Below, piece by piece: positions 11,701 to 22,779 of a DNA stretch of 64,000 bases. How positions within the stretch are numbered: position 1 is the first letter of the stretch; every line of letters begins with the position of its first letter. A model generated the notes under the pieces. That model was not told the origin of the DNA. It made no database searches and worked only from the letters and a program-made list of their open reading frames with translations. This stretch comes from Petaurus breviceps papuanus (Eukaryota > Chordata > Mammalia > Diprotodontia > Petauridae), in the NCBI GenBank assembly GCA_028583685.1, contig JAMXIF010001194.1, positions 25,458,344-25,522,343 on the forward strand. Direction: 5' to 3'. A program made the position numbers and the translations under genes.

Positions 11701-11829
11701 GGCTGAACCCAAGTGCTTGGCTCCCCACCATGAAGGCATATACTGTTGGCCCTAGGAAGTGATGGAGCTGGACGTGGGAAAACTTTGTGCCATCCGTGGT
11801 GCTACAGCCCAATGTCCACATCTGCCTCT

Positions 11830-12330
11830 CACTAGCTCTGCTCACCATTCCTCTACCATCTTCAGGTCCCTAGTCATTGTCTTCCTTTCTCCATTTCTTT
11901 CTCTGATATGTTTTGTTTCCCTCTCCTCATCTTCCCTGGTTTCTTGTCCTGTTCATGATGTTCTCTTTCCTTCCCAGACCACTCTCCATTCCAACTAACC
12001 CCCACTTCATGCATCCCACTCATTCCCTGGGATATGGGTATTTTGCTGGCATCTCAAACTCACGACTTCCAAAACTAAGCTTATGATCTATTTTCCAATT
12101 GGGTTCCTTCCTCTTCCTGTCCCTGTCAATGGCATCATAAACTTCAGTTACCTCAAGAGTCTCTGTCCCCCTCCTCTTCTCCTACACCCAATCAATGGCC
12201 AAATCCTTTTAATTATTCTATCTCAATCTCTCTTGGATTATTTCTCTTCTCTCCTTTCCCACTGTATCATCCTAATTCAGGCCTTCTTTACCTTTAGTTC
12301 CCCAACAAGTTTTCCTGCCATGTTTTCTCT
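11830..12330 (+). mobile_element. LINE L2 fragment (RT-proximal part)
   Basis: CTGGCATCTCAAACTCACGA and GGTTCCTTCCTCTTCCTGTC resemble the L2 region upstream of the RT C-terminus. The copy resumes at about 12780 after younger insertions. Confidence 0.65.
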
Positions 12331-12334
12331 TCAA

Positions 12335-12780
12335 TCAGTCAGCAAGCATTCAAAAATGTCTACTATGTGTCAGGTACTATGTTAGGTCCTGAGGATACAA
12401 AGAAAAGGCAAAAGACAGTCCTTGCCCTCAAAAACTTCACAATCGAACGGCAAACAAACATGTACAGACGACTACACGCAGACAGGGTTCTTGTCGAAGG
12501 TTAGATTTTAGTTGGGACTTGAAGTCAAGAGACAGAGATGAGGAACGAGAGCATTCCAGGCATGGGCAATCCCTACCATCTGTCACATTCCTGCTGAGGG
12601 AATCTTAGGGGTTTTGAGCTGGGAGGGAACTTCAGGAATCATCATCCAACTGCTTCATTTTAGAGTTGATAACATGGAGGCCCTAAGATATAAAATAAAG
12701 TGACTGTCCAAGGTCATACAAGGTAGTAAGAGATAGGCAGATGTAAACATAGGTCTCCTGATTCTGAATCACAGCCCCGA
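12335..12780 (-). mobile_element. L2-related 3' end and MIR, minus strand
   Basis: CTACTATGTGTCAGGTACTA through GATACAAAGAAAAGGCAAAA and CCTTGCCCTCAAAAACTTCA is the reverse complement of an L2-like 3' end (to about 12590). About 12600-12780 is a decayed minus-strand MIR. Confidence 0.65.
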
Positions 12781-13015
12781 ACTGTCACTTAGTGCCTGCA
12801 GAATAAAATGCAAATTTCTTAACCCACCATTCAAGGCTCTCCTGTCTGGCCCTCACTGATCCTTCTAGTCTTATCTCATTCTACGGCCCTTTCCATAGTT
12901 TATGCTCCATATGATCTGGACATGTCCTCAATCCCCTTGACATCTTTGTTCATGTTGTTTCCTATGCCCAAATTATGTTTCCACTTACTGAAATCCTACC
13001 CTTCCTTCAAGACCC
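12781..13015 (+). mobile_element. LINE L2, continuation
   Basis: AAGGCTCTCCTGTCTGGCCC and CTTCCTTCAAGACCCAATTC are the L2 3' region. Continuous with the 11.83-12.33 kb part once the insertions are removed. Confidence 0.6.
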
Positions 13016-13021
13016 AATTCG

Positions 13022-13266
13022 ACAATGTTGTTGTTTAGTCATTTCAATAGTATCTGACTCTTGAAGATCCTATTTGGGGTTTTCTTGACAAAGATACTGG
13101 AGTGGTTTGTCATTTCCTTCTCCAACTCATTTTACAGATGAGAAAACTGAGGCAATCAGGATTAAGGGACTTGCCCAGGGTCACACAGTTAGTAAGTGTC
13201 TGAGGCTGGATTTGAACACAGGTTGTCCTGACTCCAGCTCTATCCACTGCATCACCTAGCTGCCCA
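13022..13266 (-). mobile_element. Marsupial CORE-SINE (family A)
   Basis: Full-length copy, from ATGTTGTTGTTTAGTCATTT to TGCATCACCTAGCTGCCC. Confidence 0.95.
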
Positions 13267-13274
13267 AGTCAATA

Positions 13275-13500
13275 ATAATAGCTAGCTAATGTTAAGGTTC
13301 ACAAAGCCCTTTACCTACATTTTCTCATTTGTACTTCAAGTGAGGTTGTACGCCAGGTATTACTGCCCCCATTTTGCAGATGTGGAGACTTTTGCTCAGA
13401 GTGACTTTTCTATGGTCACAAAACTGGTGTCTGAGGCAGAATCTGAAACCAGAATCTCACCTCTCTGACTTCAAGTCCAGCATGCTTCTGGTTTATCACA
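13275..13500 (-). mobile_element. MIR SINE
   Basis: Reverse-oriented MIR: CACAAAGCCCTTTACCTACA, then CCATTTTGCAGATGTGGAG and GGTCACAAAACTGGTGTCTG. Confidence 0.7.
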
Positions 13501-13659
13501 CGATCTTTCCAAATGCCACCTTCTCCATGAAGACTTTTCTGGTTGTCACAACTAATCTCTCTGCTTTCTGATTTCATAGAATTGGGATATCATCCTCCTG
13601 CCTTTTCTTATAGTTGTGTCTATGTGTTATTTCTGGAGGCCCAGGGGCTACCAGTTCCC

Positions 13660-14125
13660 CATGCACACAGTCTGAGTCTAATCCTCTTGTCTCCTCCCAG
13701 GATGTGGGCTCCTGGAGTTTAGAGTCCAGACTGACTGTGTCTGTCACCCCTGGACTGTGACCTCCCTACAGACAGGGATTGGGTCTATTTCTCATCCATA
13801 ACCCCCAGACGTGAGCTCCTGGAGTTTAGGGTCTAGGTTTATTCCTCCTCAGACTGTGAGTTACCTAAAGGAAGCACCCAAACTCTTGTTTCTTCTTTGT
13901 TTTCCCCTAAATGTGAGCATCCCAACATCAGGTCTGCTGCTCCATAATCCTTCAGTTTGTTAAATGCTTCCTGAGGGCAGAGGCTGAGTTTGCTCCTTCT
14001 CTAAATTTCCTGAGGAGAGGGTCTAGGTCTGTTTTTTTTCTCCCACCCTCACTGGTGATGAACTCCATAAAGGCAGAACCTGGGTCTTATTTATTTCTAT
14101 CTTAAATGCTGTGTCAGTAAATGTC
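13660..14125 (+). repeat. L2 3'-UTR-derived tandem array (about seven degenerate units)
   Basis: A motif of the form TGTGAGCTCC(T)..AGGGCAGGGtCTgGGTCTgTTT..TCTCC recurs about every 40-60 bases, starting near 13706, 13755, 13808, 13856, 13912, 13972 and 14045. Each unit resembles the single motif present once near the end of an L2, followed by one normal L2 terminus (AAATGTCTGTTGAACTGAAC). Decayed local amplification of an L2 3' end. Confidence 0.6.
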
Positions 14126-14129
14126 TGTT

Positions 14130-14598
14130 GAACTGAACTAAACTGAACTGATTTTAAAGGCAAATCATTTTTCTGTACTGAGACACAGATAATTCTAAGC
14201 CATCTTTCCTTGCCTTGGAAGGCCTTACCTGTCCTTGGGTAGCAAATCATTCCAACTTTTCACTCAAATCAACTCAGGCCTGGCTGGGCTGATGGGTAAT
14301 GTTTAGCCCTTCCTGAGCTCACAGGATGGGGGTGGGGCCTGGATTTAAACTTTTGGACCCAACAATCCTACAAGTACTTCTAACTGTGAAGGGAGAGGAT
14401 ATTGCCCTAAGATCTTGGTTGCAACCTAAGCCTGGTAGGAAGGTTATTATCCACCAGAGGTGATATCATTGGTAAGACCCAACCTCTGGAACCAATGGCT
14501 CCATTGGGGAGGGGAAGTTTAGTCAATTGACTGCCCTCAATCGGCTACTCCCAGGCTCCTTGTAGCATTCTTTACCAGAGGCCGATAGGACACAATTG
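14130..14598. other. No gene seen
   Basis: Unclassified DNA, with a short GAACTGAACT repeat at the L2 terminus (about 14128-14150). No exon recognised. Confidence 0.4.
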
Positions 14599-15028
14599 AT
14601 TCTTTCCTTGAGAATCAAAGAATCTAAGGACTGGAAGGAACTTCAGAAACTATCTTGGCCAATATGCAACTGAACAGAAATTCCCTCTATAATATCCTTG
14701 ACAAGTAACATCCTTGACATCTAGCCTCTTCCTGAAGACCTGGGAAAGGAAACCCACAATCTCCTGAAGCAGTCCATACTACCTTTGAATAGCTCCAATC
14801 AACAACTTTTTCTTTTTCTTCTGACAGCGCTTCAAATACTTGAAGACAGCTATCTATCATTCCCTTCCCACCATCCCTCTAGCCCCCCAAGTCTTCTCTA
14901 AGCTAAATATCCATTTCCTTCCAATTAGTCTTGGTCTCTAGTTTTGCTACCCTGGATACTCTCTGAACCCACTCAAATTCATCTTTGACCTTTCTAAAAT
15001 GTGGCACTTGAAACTGAACATAGAATAC

Positions 15029-15556
15029 TGTAATGCGAATGTAAATTTTAAAGATCTTCCCTGCCCCTAGGCTAAAGTGCACCTAAAGCCTGGGGTGGGA
15101 GGCTTGTTTTTCAGTAGATACTTCTTGATTGGCCAGTGAGTCAATAAGGTTGTTACATTCTCTGAGCCAGGAGAAGGCTATATAAGCCCTGATGTGTAGC
15201 TTTGTTTTGGGACTCACTTTGAGAAGTGTTCTGTGATTTGATCTGAATTCTGGGAAGCCGTTGTTGAGAGTCCCCCGGCTTTGAAAAACCCAGATGTTGA
15301 CTGGGTATGGATGTAATGGTTGGACAGTTTGGNNNNNNNNNNTTTGGAAAGCTGTCTACTTGATCTGTTAATGTCTTGATAATTCTGTCTGTGTATTTTG
15401 AAGTTTGGGGTGCTGACCTTTTTCCCCTGAACAAGGTAAACGATATATGTCTGACTGATTAAAGTAAGCTTGTTAACCCATTTTGAGTTGCTTTCCTTTA
15501 ACAAAGCAGATCCAAGAACCTGTGCTAGCAGCCACCCTGGGGTGCTTGCTGCTACA
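15029..15556 (+). mobile_element. Solo LTR of an endogenous retrovirus (fossil)
   Basis: Begins TGTAATG and ends GCTACA, flanked by the 5-bp duplication AATAC at 15024-15028 and 15557-15561. A TATATAAG box lies at about 15179 and an ATTAAA signal at 15458-15463, giving the LTR orientation. No internal retroviral sequence is attached. A 5-bp duplication fits an ERVL-like or related class; the family name is uncertain. A second copy lies at 47.2-47.8 kb. Confidence 0.9.
15333..15342. other. Assembly gap (10 N)
   Basis: Ten ambiguous bases inside the solo LTR. The counterpart in the second LTR copy is G-rich (near 47501-47526), so a homopolymer-rich stretch probably caused the gap. Confidence 0.99.
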
Positions 15557-15835
15557 AATACTCAAGTGGTAATCTGACAACAGAGGAGAATATGACTATC
15601 ACTTCCTTTATCAATGGTGCTTTAAGCTCACAGCTTTTTGGGTTGACATGCCCCATGGTTGACTTGATTATATTGAGTATGCAGTCCACAAAAATCCCCA
15701 AATTTTTTCGTAGGCATTGGTGTCTGACCATGAGTCTTCCATCTTATGTAACTGTATATAATACAGTTTCTTTTTCAAATGCAAGGAATGACCTGAAATC
15801 CTGGATGTTGTATTAAGGGTCTGACCTTCTGCAGA

Positions 15836-16838
15836 TGGGCTCTGATAGTGGTGAGGATGCAAGGACAGATTTTTTTTGTCTGTCACCTCTATCAGTGCTC
15901 CTCCCACAAAGTGGAACAGTGGAGGCTCCTGGCTGAAACCCCAAGGAGGGCCTAGCTCTTAAGCTGCAGCAGGGACAGAAGCATCCTCCATCCCAGGTCT
16001 GAGGTGGATGTGGATGGGGAGAGAGAGCTTGCTCTATACAGGAGTGTTCTCTGAGTGACATCAGCAGCCTGATTGGGATCACAATATAAGACCATAAACC
16101 TAACCACAAGGGGTCCCTGGGTAAAAATCACTGCTCCACCTGGCTAACGGTACTAATCTAATGATATAACCTGACCACAAAGGGTCCCAGGGTAATAGTA
16201 CAGATCAGACCATGCAAGGTCCCTGCGTAACCCTTCTGGCCCAACCAAAAGGTCCTGGCAAATCAGGATGGGAAAATCTCCCCAGAGAATTGCTCTCATA
16301 CCCAGGGGAGGTTTTGGCTCCAAACAAGGAAAAAGAAAATTCCTAGAGTCAATGATGTCCAAACAAAATCATAAAATGTGACGGGCCTGGGAGAACTGTC
16401 CCCACTGGACTCTGGAAACTGAGTTCCGGCTGGCCCCCAGACACTTGGGTTGGCGTGACTGCCTGACACTGTCCTCAACTGCCCTGGGTTCCTTCCCTAT
16501 ACGTAGCTGCCCCCATCCTGAAGGACCTGAGATATTTCTACTCTGCAGGCCACAGATTTTAGCCTAGCTCTCCCCCATAAGGTCTTTTTGTTAATCCCAC
16601 TTAACCCAGTTCTGATCTCTGCTTCATTATATCCCTGTAGCACCTAAGATTAAATTTCTATGTTTCTAGATTGAGGGCTCCCAGAGAGGCTAGCTGGGTG
16701 GCTTTCCTTAGGCAGTTCTCCACAAGAGCCTTCCACCCTCATTCAGCCCACACTAGAGTCAAGGGGAAGTTTGTCCCTGTAACGAATTTGTCTCGTGGGG
16801 ACCTGTGGGTCCCTGTAGGATACTTCTATCTCCCTCTC
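15836..16838. other. Unclassified; 16.08-16.80 kb possibly LTR-derived
   Basis: Three related blocks of the form CCACAA(G)GGGTCCC(T)GGGTAA occur near 16105, 16176 and 16213 (the last decayed), and an ATTAAA signal lies near 16649. The composition resembles a retroviral LTR, but no terminal TG/CA pair or target duplication could be fixed. Confidence 0.3.
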
Positions 16839-16839
16839 C

Positions 16840-17640
16840 CTAACTTCCCTATTTCTACTGAGGGCACCACCCCCCTTCAAGTCACCCAGGTTTGCAAATT
16901 GGCCTCCATTCTTCACTTTCTCTCACCCCATATATTTGATCAGTTGCCAAATCTTGTTGATTCTACCTCTTAAACATCTCTCTCATTCCTTCCTTTTTCT
17001 TCACTAACTTGGCCACCACCCTCTGTCAGACTTTCATTACTAAACTACTACAACAGCCTCCTCATTGGTTTGTGTCTCTGATTTCTTTTCTCTCCGATCC
17101 ATCCCCCACAGAGCTAACAAAGTGATATTCCTAGACCACAGGTCTGACTGATATCGCTCCCCTGCTCAAGAAGCAGCAAGCAGCAGTGGTTCCCTATTGC
17201 CTCTAAAATAAAATCAAACTCCTGTCTGGCATCTAAAGTCCTTCACAGCCTGTCTACCTTACCAGGCTCACTACACAGTGCTCCCCTTGATGATCTAGCC
17301 GAACTAGAAATCTTGTTCTTTTCCCCATAGCACATCCCATCTCCTTTGCACAGGCTGTGGTGTCCCCCATGTCTGGAATGTGTGTGCTTCCTTCTCATCT
17401 CTGCCTCTTGGAATCTGGCTTCCTTCAGGGCTCTGCTCAAGGGCAGTCTCCTCTGTGAGGTTTTTCTTGATCTTCCCCCAGCAGATAGTGCCTCCCTCCC
17501 TAATATCCTTATATTTACTTTATTTTATATAGACATAAGGGGCACATGTATCTCCAAATAGAATAGTAAGCTTCTTGAGGGAAGGGACAAGACTTGGCAT
17601 ATAATGGTGATTAATAAATACTTTCTTGTGGGTTGGTAGA
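16840..17640 (+). mobile_element. LINE L2 (RT C-terminus and 3' UTR)
   Basis: About 800 bases colinear with L2: CAGTTGCCAAATCTTGTTGA, ACAGAGCTAACAAAGTGATA, TGCACAGGCTGTGGTGTCCC, and a 3' end CTTGAGGGAAGGGACAAGAC plus TTAATAAATACTTTC. Confidence 0.92.
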
Positions 17641-17825
17641 TTTAAGCTGTAAGGGACATCAGAAATTGTCTAATTCAGTGACTGTTTTACAGATGAGGAA
17701 AATGAGGCCCAATGTGACTTGCCCAAGATTACTCAGGTAGGAAGTAAGCAGAGGCAAATTTGAGCCCACATCCTCTTGATTCCATGTCTAACATCCTTTT
17801 CATTACACCACGCTGCCTCTTATGT
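17641..17825 (-). mobile_element. MIR SINE
   Basis: GACTGTTTTACAGATGAGGA core on the reverse strand, then TTTGAGCCCACATCCTCTTG and ATTACACCACGCTGCC. Confidence 0.85.
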
Positions 17826-18539
17826 GGATTGAACTGAACAGGCTAGGAACAGCTCAAGAGAATCACTCCTTCCACCCCCTCCCCCTTCTACCCCTTCCCC
17901 AAGCATCGCCAGTTGGGGGATGGGTCAAAGACATGATCCACATTAAAGCAGAAATACAGTCCAGCATAATTAGGGTGGTTGGGGAGGGGAGAAGCTTAAA
18001 GCACAGAACAGTTTTGTTAAGAACCCCTGGGGGCTTCCCTGGAAGTGGGGATCCAACCTCTCAGCTCAGGCCATAAAGGCACTCAAGCTGAAGGCACCGA
18101 GTGCAGTCAGAGGAAAGCCAACACTTCCTGCCAGTGGGGAGGGGCACATGTCTTCACAGTAGGGGAATGGATGGGATAGATCCTTAACCTCTTTCCCACC
18201 CTGGACATTTTGCTTCTCCTAGTATATGAAGCTGCACCCCCTCCCCGAAGAGCGAATTATGGGTGCCCTGGACACCCCCACACCAACTTGGTGGAAACCA
18301 AGTAGAGCCGTGGTCTCCTGGAGGTTCTGAACCCTTGCTTTCCGGGAATGGGGAGGAATCTTGCCCTCCTGTCCCACAGGTGGAGGGTTGGAGGTAGTGG
18401 GGCTGGGACATGGGAAGTCCGGAAACCTGGGGCCTCACTGCACCCCTTTTGTGCAATCACTTCCCGACCCAACCGCAGAAAAGGGGAACCTGTGACCAAT
18501 ATGTAGCAACGCCTGCCCTTCCCTTCCCCGTCGCCCCCC

Positions 18540-18830
18540 CCCCCCCATCTTATGCCCCTCCCGTCCCGCTGCAGACCCTCACAGAATCCTTCCCTTTTCC
18601 CTGCAGCAGCCCCTCCGTCTTCCCCGTGATCTTCCCCTTTCCACTCCAGACTCCCACTGGGCCCTCCCCGCCCAATGCAGACCCCCCCCCCTTTCCCTCC
18701 TTCTATAGACACTCCCACAGGCCTCTCTTCTTTCCCTGCAGACCCCCACAGACTCCTCCCCCTCGGCCCTGCAGACCCCCACCGTTACTCTTCTTCTCCT
18801 TGCAGACTCCCCCCCCCCCCCCACCCCCAA
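18540..18830 (+). repeat. C-rich CTGCAG minisatellite
   Basis: Degenerate units centred on CCCTGCAGACCCCCACAG recur about every 30-60 bases (near 18570, 18600, 18678, 18738, 18768, 18803). Each unit ends a pyrimidine run with CAG, so it mimics a splice acceptor. The array ends in a C run, an A run and a G run (18808-18852). Confidence 0.7.
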
Positions 18831-19535
18831 AAAAAACCCAGGGGGGGGGGGGCATGGATAGGCAGATTTGCACTCACCATCAGGGCGTCCACAGCCCGGC
18901 CTGCGCCCTCTCCCCGTTTCAGGGGTCTCTCAGTCTTTCTTCAGGGTCCCAGTGTCTCAGGGTCTCTTGTGTGTCCCTTAGTATCTCTATCTGGGGGTGC
19001 CTGCGTGTCTCTCAGCGTCTCAGGGTCCGTGTGCTCCTCGGGGTGCGTGTCCCCAGATCTCTCCGGGTTACTTAGCGTCTTTCAGTCTCCGAGTCTCAGG
19101 AATCCGGGTTCCCCGCGCAGCGGACAGAGATTCAGGCTCCGGAGTCGCCCCCGGGGCTGGGGAGGAGGGGGGTGGGGGGCTCACTGCGCAGGCGCCAGGG
19201 CTGCCACCAGTGACTTCCCAAAAGCGACGGAGCCGAGACTTCCTTACCGCTGGGGGCCCCGCCCGCCCCCGCCCCCGCCCCCGCCCCCGTCCCGGCCCCC
19301 GCCCTAGGACTTCACTTTGCAGCCTCTGGAGTACAGCCGCTCTGGAGTTTCTTCTTCTCCCCAGCCCATCCCCAGGCCTGGCGGGGGCTCGGGATAACGC
19401 TCGGGCTCGTCTCCACAGGGCTAAAGTGGGCGTGTGGGTGTGTGAAGGTGTGTGGGTGTGGGTGGGAGATCGGATGTTGGAGTGAGGGAGGAGACCCACC
19501 GAGATTCGCAGGAGGAGCCGGAGTGGAGTGGTAGG

Positions 19536-19575
19536 GTGGTGGGGGGGGGGGGGGTAACCCCCCCCCCCCCCCCAG
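19536..19575. repeat. Inverted poly-G/poly-C hairpin
   Basis: A run of about 14 G (after GGTGG) is followed by TAA and a run of about 17 C, a near-perfect homopolymer inverted repeat in the CpG island. Exact run lengths may be sequencing-dependent. Confidence 0.85.
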
Positions 19576-19650
19576 GTGAATGGCCCCAGAGATGCGCGTC
19601 CTCTTCTCTCCTCATCGCTAGACTAGGGATGGGGAAAGCGGGTCCTGAGG

Positions 19651-20035
19651 CCTGTGGTGTCTATGTGTCTCTCCTGGATTCTGCCTCAGTCTTCCGAATT
19701 TCATATATATATGTGTCCGTGTCTCTCTGAATCTCTGTTCTGTCCGTATTTCTGCATCTCTGATTTCAGGATTATATCTCTGACTCCATATTCCTCTCTG
19801 TCTGCCTCGGATCTCTTCCTATCTCTGTGTCCGTTCATGTCTGTGTCTTATCCTCGTGTCTGTCTCAGCGAGGGGGCAGATCCCAAAGGTCTGGGGGAAA
19901 GACGGCAGAAGCTGCCACATCTGGACTGCCCAGCAGGTGGTGACCAACTCACATTAGGATAATTGTGGGGCTCTAAGGAGTGGGGGAAAGGGGTGCAAAT
20001 GGTCAGGATCTAATAATTTACTGCACAGGACTGGA
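19651..20035. other. CT-rich DNA downstream of the CpG island
   Basis: Degenerate TCTCTGTCTC/TCTGTGTC low-complexity sequence from about 19655 to 19870, then unclassified DNA. No exon seen. Confidence 0.5.
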
Positions 20036-20099
20036 AAAGGTTCTAATTGGCTCAGTTTCTCCAAGGACAAAAATTTATCCTGGCCCCAGGTCTCGTTTG

Positions 20100-20245
20100 G
20101 CAGCAGTCAATATATATTGAGCTATATGAAATTAACTGTGCTAAGTGCTGGGGATACAAAGAAAGGAGAAAAGCCCTGCTCTCAAGGCACTCAGAATCTA
20201 ATGAAATGATTGCTAATAGAGAAATTATATACCTGGTCTCTGGAG
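20100..20245 (-). mobile_element. L2-related 3' end
   Basis: GTGCTAAGTGCTGGGGATAC, then AAAGCCCTGCTCTCAAGGCA, is the reverse complement of an L2-type 3' terminus. Confidence 0.65.
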
Positions 20246-20534
20246 GTGTGTGTGGAAGCGGGGAGGGGAAGGCTAATATTGGGTAGGAGCTTATTCCCTC
20301 AGGTTTGGGGATTAACAAAGCTCCTACCTTCTCCTGTGCCCTGCTTCCCTCCCTAAGGCATGTACTGAATCCATCCCTAGGAGTAAATCTCAGCAGACTA
20401 AGATACCTTGACTAAAGTACCTTTGGAAGATGGTAGGCTTAACCACAATGTACAAGTCAGTAATTCCTCCATCTTCTGTAGGGGCCTGTTTCTCCATATC
20501 CTCCTCTTCCCTGTCCCTGTGGGGCTTAGCACTT

Positions 20535-20685
20535 GCCATGGAGTCACAAACTCAGAAAGTTTAGAGATTGAGCCCAACTCCTTCATTTTACAGATGGGGA
20601 AATCAAGGCTTGTAGAGGTGAAATTACTTGTCCTAGGTCACAGGAAGAGTCAGAGGTAGAACTTTACTGTAGAAAGTTCTAGGTT
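20535..20685 (-). mobile_element. MIR SINE
   Basis: CCTTCATTTTACAGATGGGG, GAGGTGAAATTACTTGTCCT and the degraded B-box region follow in MIR order, reversed. Confidence 0.75.
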
Positions 20686-21500
20686 CTAAGGGAAGGGCAG
20701 GGGAGGGGAGCTTAGTGCAGCAGGGAAGACTTTTTTTCCTCTATCTTACTTGCTCTGCCTGCAGGTAAAATAGGCAGGGAAGGTGGGTTGATGAATCCTT
20801 CATTTTTTTTCCCTCCTCCTTCTGGGAAAAGCCCTTTGAATCCAGGTTGTGAATTGCTATGAATTTCTGAACAGAAAATTGGGAAACCAGTCCTTTCCCA
20901 AAAGGACTGGGAAAGGAATTGGTTAGTCTTTTCAATAAGGACTTTTAAAAAAACTGTTTTGACTCCTTGAATTTAACTTTCTCATTTTCCCAAGTCTGAG
21001 TACCTTTCTCCTCTCCCCTTTACCCACTCAGTTGAATTCCTACTCATCTTTTAAAGCACAACTTACATGCAACCTTTTCTGTTTAGCCTTACTGAATTCT
21101 ACAGTTAGCAATGGCCCTTCTGCCTTCATACTCCACAAAGCACATTTATTGAGTCCCAGTATATAACTTCAAGAAATGGACTAAGTCTTATCTAAACTCC
21201 CCAATTGCTTTTGCACATTGTGGGAATAAATGTTTGAGTTGAATTAGTCCTTTGTGCAGAATATTCAATTACATTTAATGTCCCCTTGCCAAGTACCTAA
21301 CGGGTGTGCTAGACAGTATGCTGGGCACTGGGGTTTTATAAATGGAGGCAAAAGTACATTATTTTGACTTGGGACCCAGACATTTCAGCCTTACCTGTCT
21401 GGATTCTACTGTGATATCCAGATCCTCTCTGGTGGGAAGAGAGCTTTGGGTTATGTAGATTCAGAGATGCTTTGATGATGAGGACAGACATCTAAGATGT
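20686..21500. other. No gene; L2 fragments
   Basis: About 20990-21245 resembles an L2 3' end on the plus strand (GTTGAATTCCTACTCATCTT, TGTGGGAATAAATGTTTGAG). The remainder is unclassified. Confidence 0.45.
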
Positions 21501-21504
21501 CTCT

Positions 21505-21690
21505 GAGATAAGTGGGCACTGATTCTAGAGGAAGACAACTTGGGTTCAAATCCTATCTCTGATGATTACTGCCTGTGTGACTTTGTGTAAATTACTTATC
21601 AGTTTCCTTATCTGTAAAATAGGAGGGGTTCAGACTAGATGGCCTCTGAGGTCCCTTCAAGCTCTAGAGCTATGACATTATTCTAGTAAG
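21505..21690 (+). mobile_element. MIR SINE
   Basis: GAAGACAACTTGGGTTCAAA through ACTGCCTGTGTGACTTTGTG and TTTCCTTATCTGTAAAATAG, ending with CCCTTCAAGCTCTAGAGC. Confidence 0.85.
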
Positions 21691-21894
21691 TAGAAGTCTT
21701 CAGTCAGGGAAGGATATAGAATGTACCTGTAATTTAATTGGCATAGAGAACTTTCAAGTGAGAAAATTATCTCTGCCAAAGCAGGTGGACAACTCCTCTG
21801 TAACTTATACTTTCAACAGTATTTCCTGAGGTATTGACAAGTTGACTTGCCCAATGTCACACAGCCAATATATGTCAGAAGTGGGACTTGAAAT

Positions 21895-22640
21895 TGGGAA
21901 GCAGAGCCAAGATGGCAGAATAGAGAAAGCACTACCATCCAGCATTCCCAACATTCCCTCCTAACAACTTTAAATTAATGCTTTGAAATCCAGGTCTTTC
22001 CGACCTGTGGCCACATCTCTATGCATTATAACCTTAAGTAAGCTTAATCATAGGAGACTCTATCCTAGACCCTCTTCTACCTGCTGTCTTTTGATGACAG
22101 TTTCCTTCGTTTTTTATGGAGTTGTATGCTCAGTGAACCACCTTAGTTAACTGCTCTCAAATGTATCTCAAGGTTGCCCTCACACTCTGGCAGAACGGAA
22201 GTTCATCCTCAGATTCTCTTCTGCCTCATTTCAATGCCTGGAAAATTAGTTGTCCTGTGACTAACTTTGATAGACTGGGCTCCTCTTAGCTATATAAGGT
22301 TATAAGACAACTCCAAAAAACTCATGATGGTAAGAGATATCCACACCCAGAGAAAGAGCTACAGGGTCTGAATACAGATTGAAGAAAACTACTTGCTTTC
22401 TTTCCTTTTCTTGTTTTGTTTTGATTCCTCTTTTCCATTGTTTATTCCATTGGTTATAATTCTTTACAAACTGACTAAAGTTTAATGTGAAGGTCTTTGT
22501 AGATCCTATATTTGATCTGATCGAACACCACCATGGTGGGGGGGGGGGAAGGAGAGGGAGGAGGAAATTTGAAACTCAAAGGATTGTAGAACTGAATGTT
22601 GTAAACTAAAAAGTAAATACATTAATTAAAAAAAAATTAG
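21895..22640 (+). mobile_element. LINE L1, 5' tip and 3' end with the middle missing or unrecognised
   Basis: AGCAGAGCCAAGATGGCAGA at 21900 is the start of the marsupial L1 5' UTR. From about 22310 to 22640 is the L1 3' UTR (CATCCACACCCAGAGAAAGA-like block, GTTGTAAACTAAAAAGTAAA and a terminal A tract). The part between is not clearly L1. It may be one heavily deleted element or two fragments. Confidence 0.7.
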
Positions 22641-22779
22641 TTGTCCTGAAGTGAAATAGTTTGTGACCAGTATACAATTGCCTGAACATATCCTGCATTA
22701 TTGTGGGTTTCATGGGGGTTGGTCACTGCAGAGCAATGGAAGGACAAGGGCTTTAAATCCTAGGATTAAAATCTTTTGA

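Larger units (their letters stand above)
14600..15835 (-). mobile_element. LINE L3/CR1 3' region split by a solo LTR
   Basis: GAATCTAAGGACTGGAAGGA through ACTTGAAGACAGCTATC and CTTTCTAAAATGTGG is the reverse complement of the L3 3' end. It resumes right after the LTR at 15557 (AATACTCAAGTGGTAATCTG). Confidence 0.85.
18240..19650. promoter_or_regulatory. CpG-island promoter, probably bidirectional
   Basis: This segment is the most CG- and GC-rich in the window. It contains clustered GC boxes at 19259-19305 (four GCCCCC-type repeats), an NRF1-like TGCGCAGGCGCC at 19186-19197, and G runs near 19158-19180 able to form a quadruplex. By the conserved order RGS19 - OPRL1 - LKAAEAR1 in human 20q13.33, it may be the shared RGS19 (minus) / OPRL1 (plus) promoter. 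That is inference: only non-coding first exons would be expected here, and none can be fixed by eye. Long open frames at 18410-19485 on both strands are low-stop GC-rich artefacts rich in P, S and R. Confidence 0.7.

Noticed and set aside
18410-19499. Several long overlapping open frames (up to 221 residues) on both strands in the CpG island
   Set aside because: Low-stop GC-rich sequence and a C-rich minisatellite produce P/S/R- or G/R-rich frames on every strand; no domain, splice or conservation signal.
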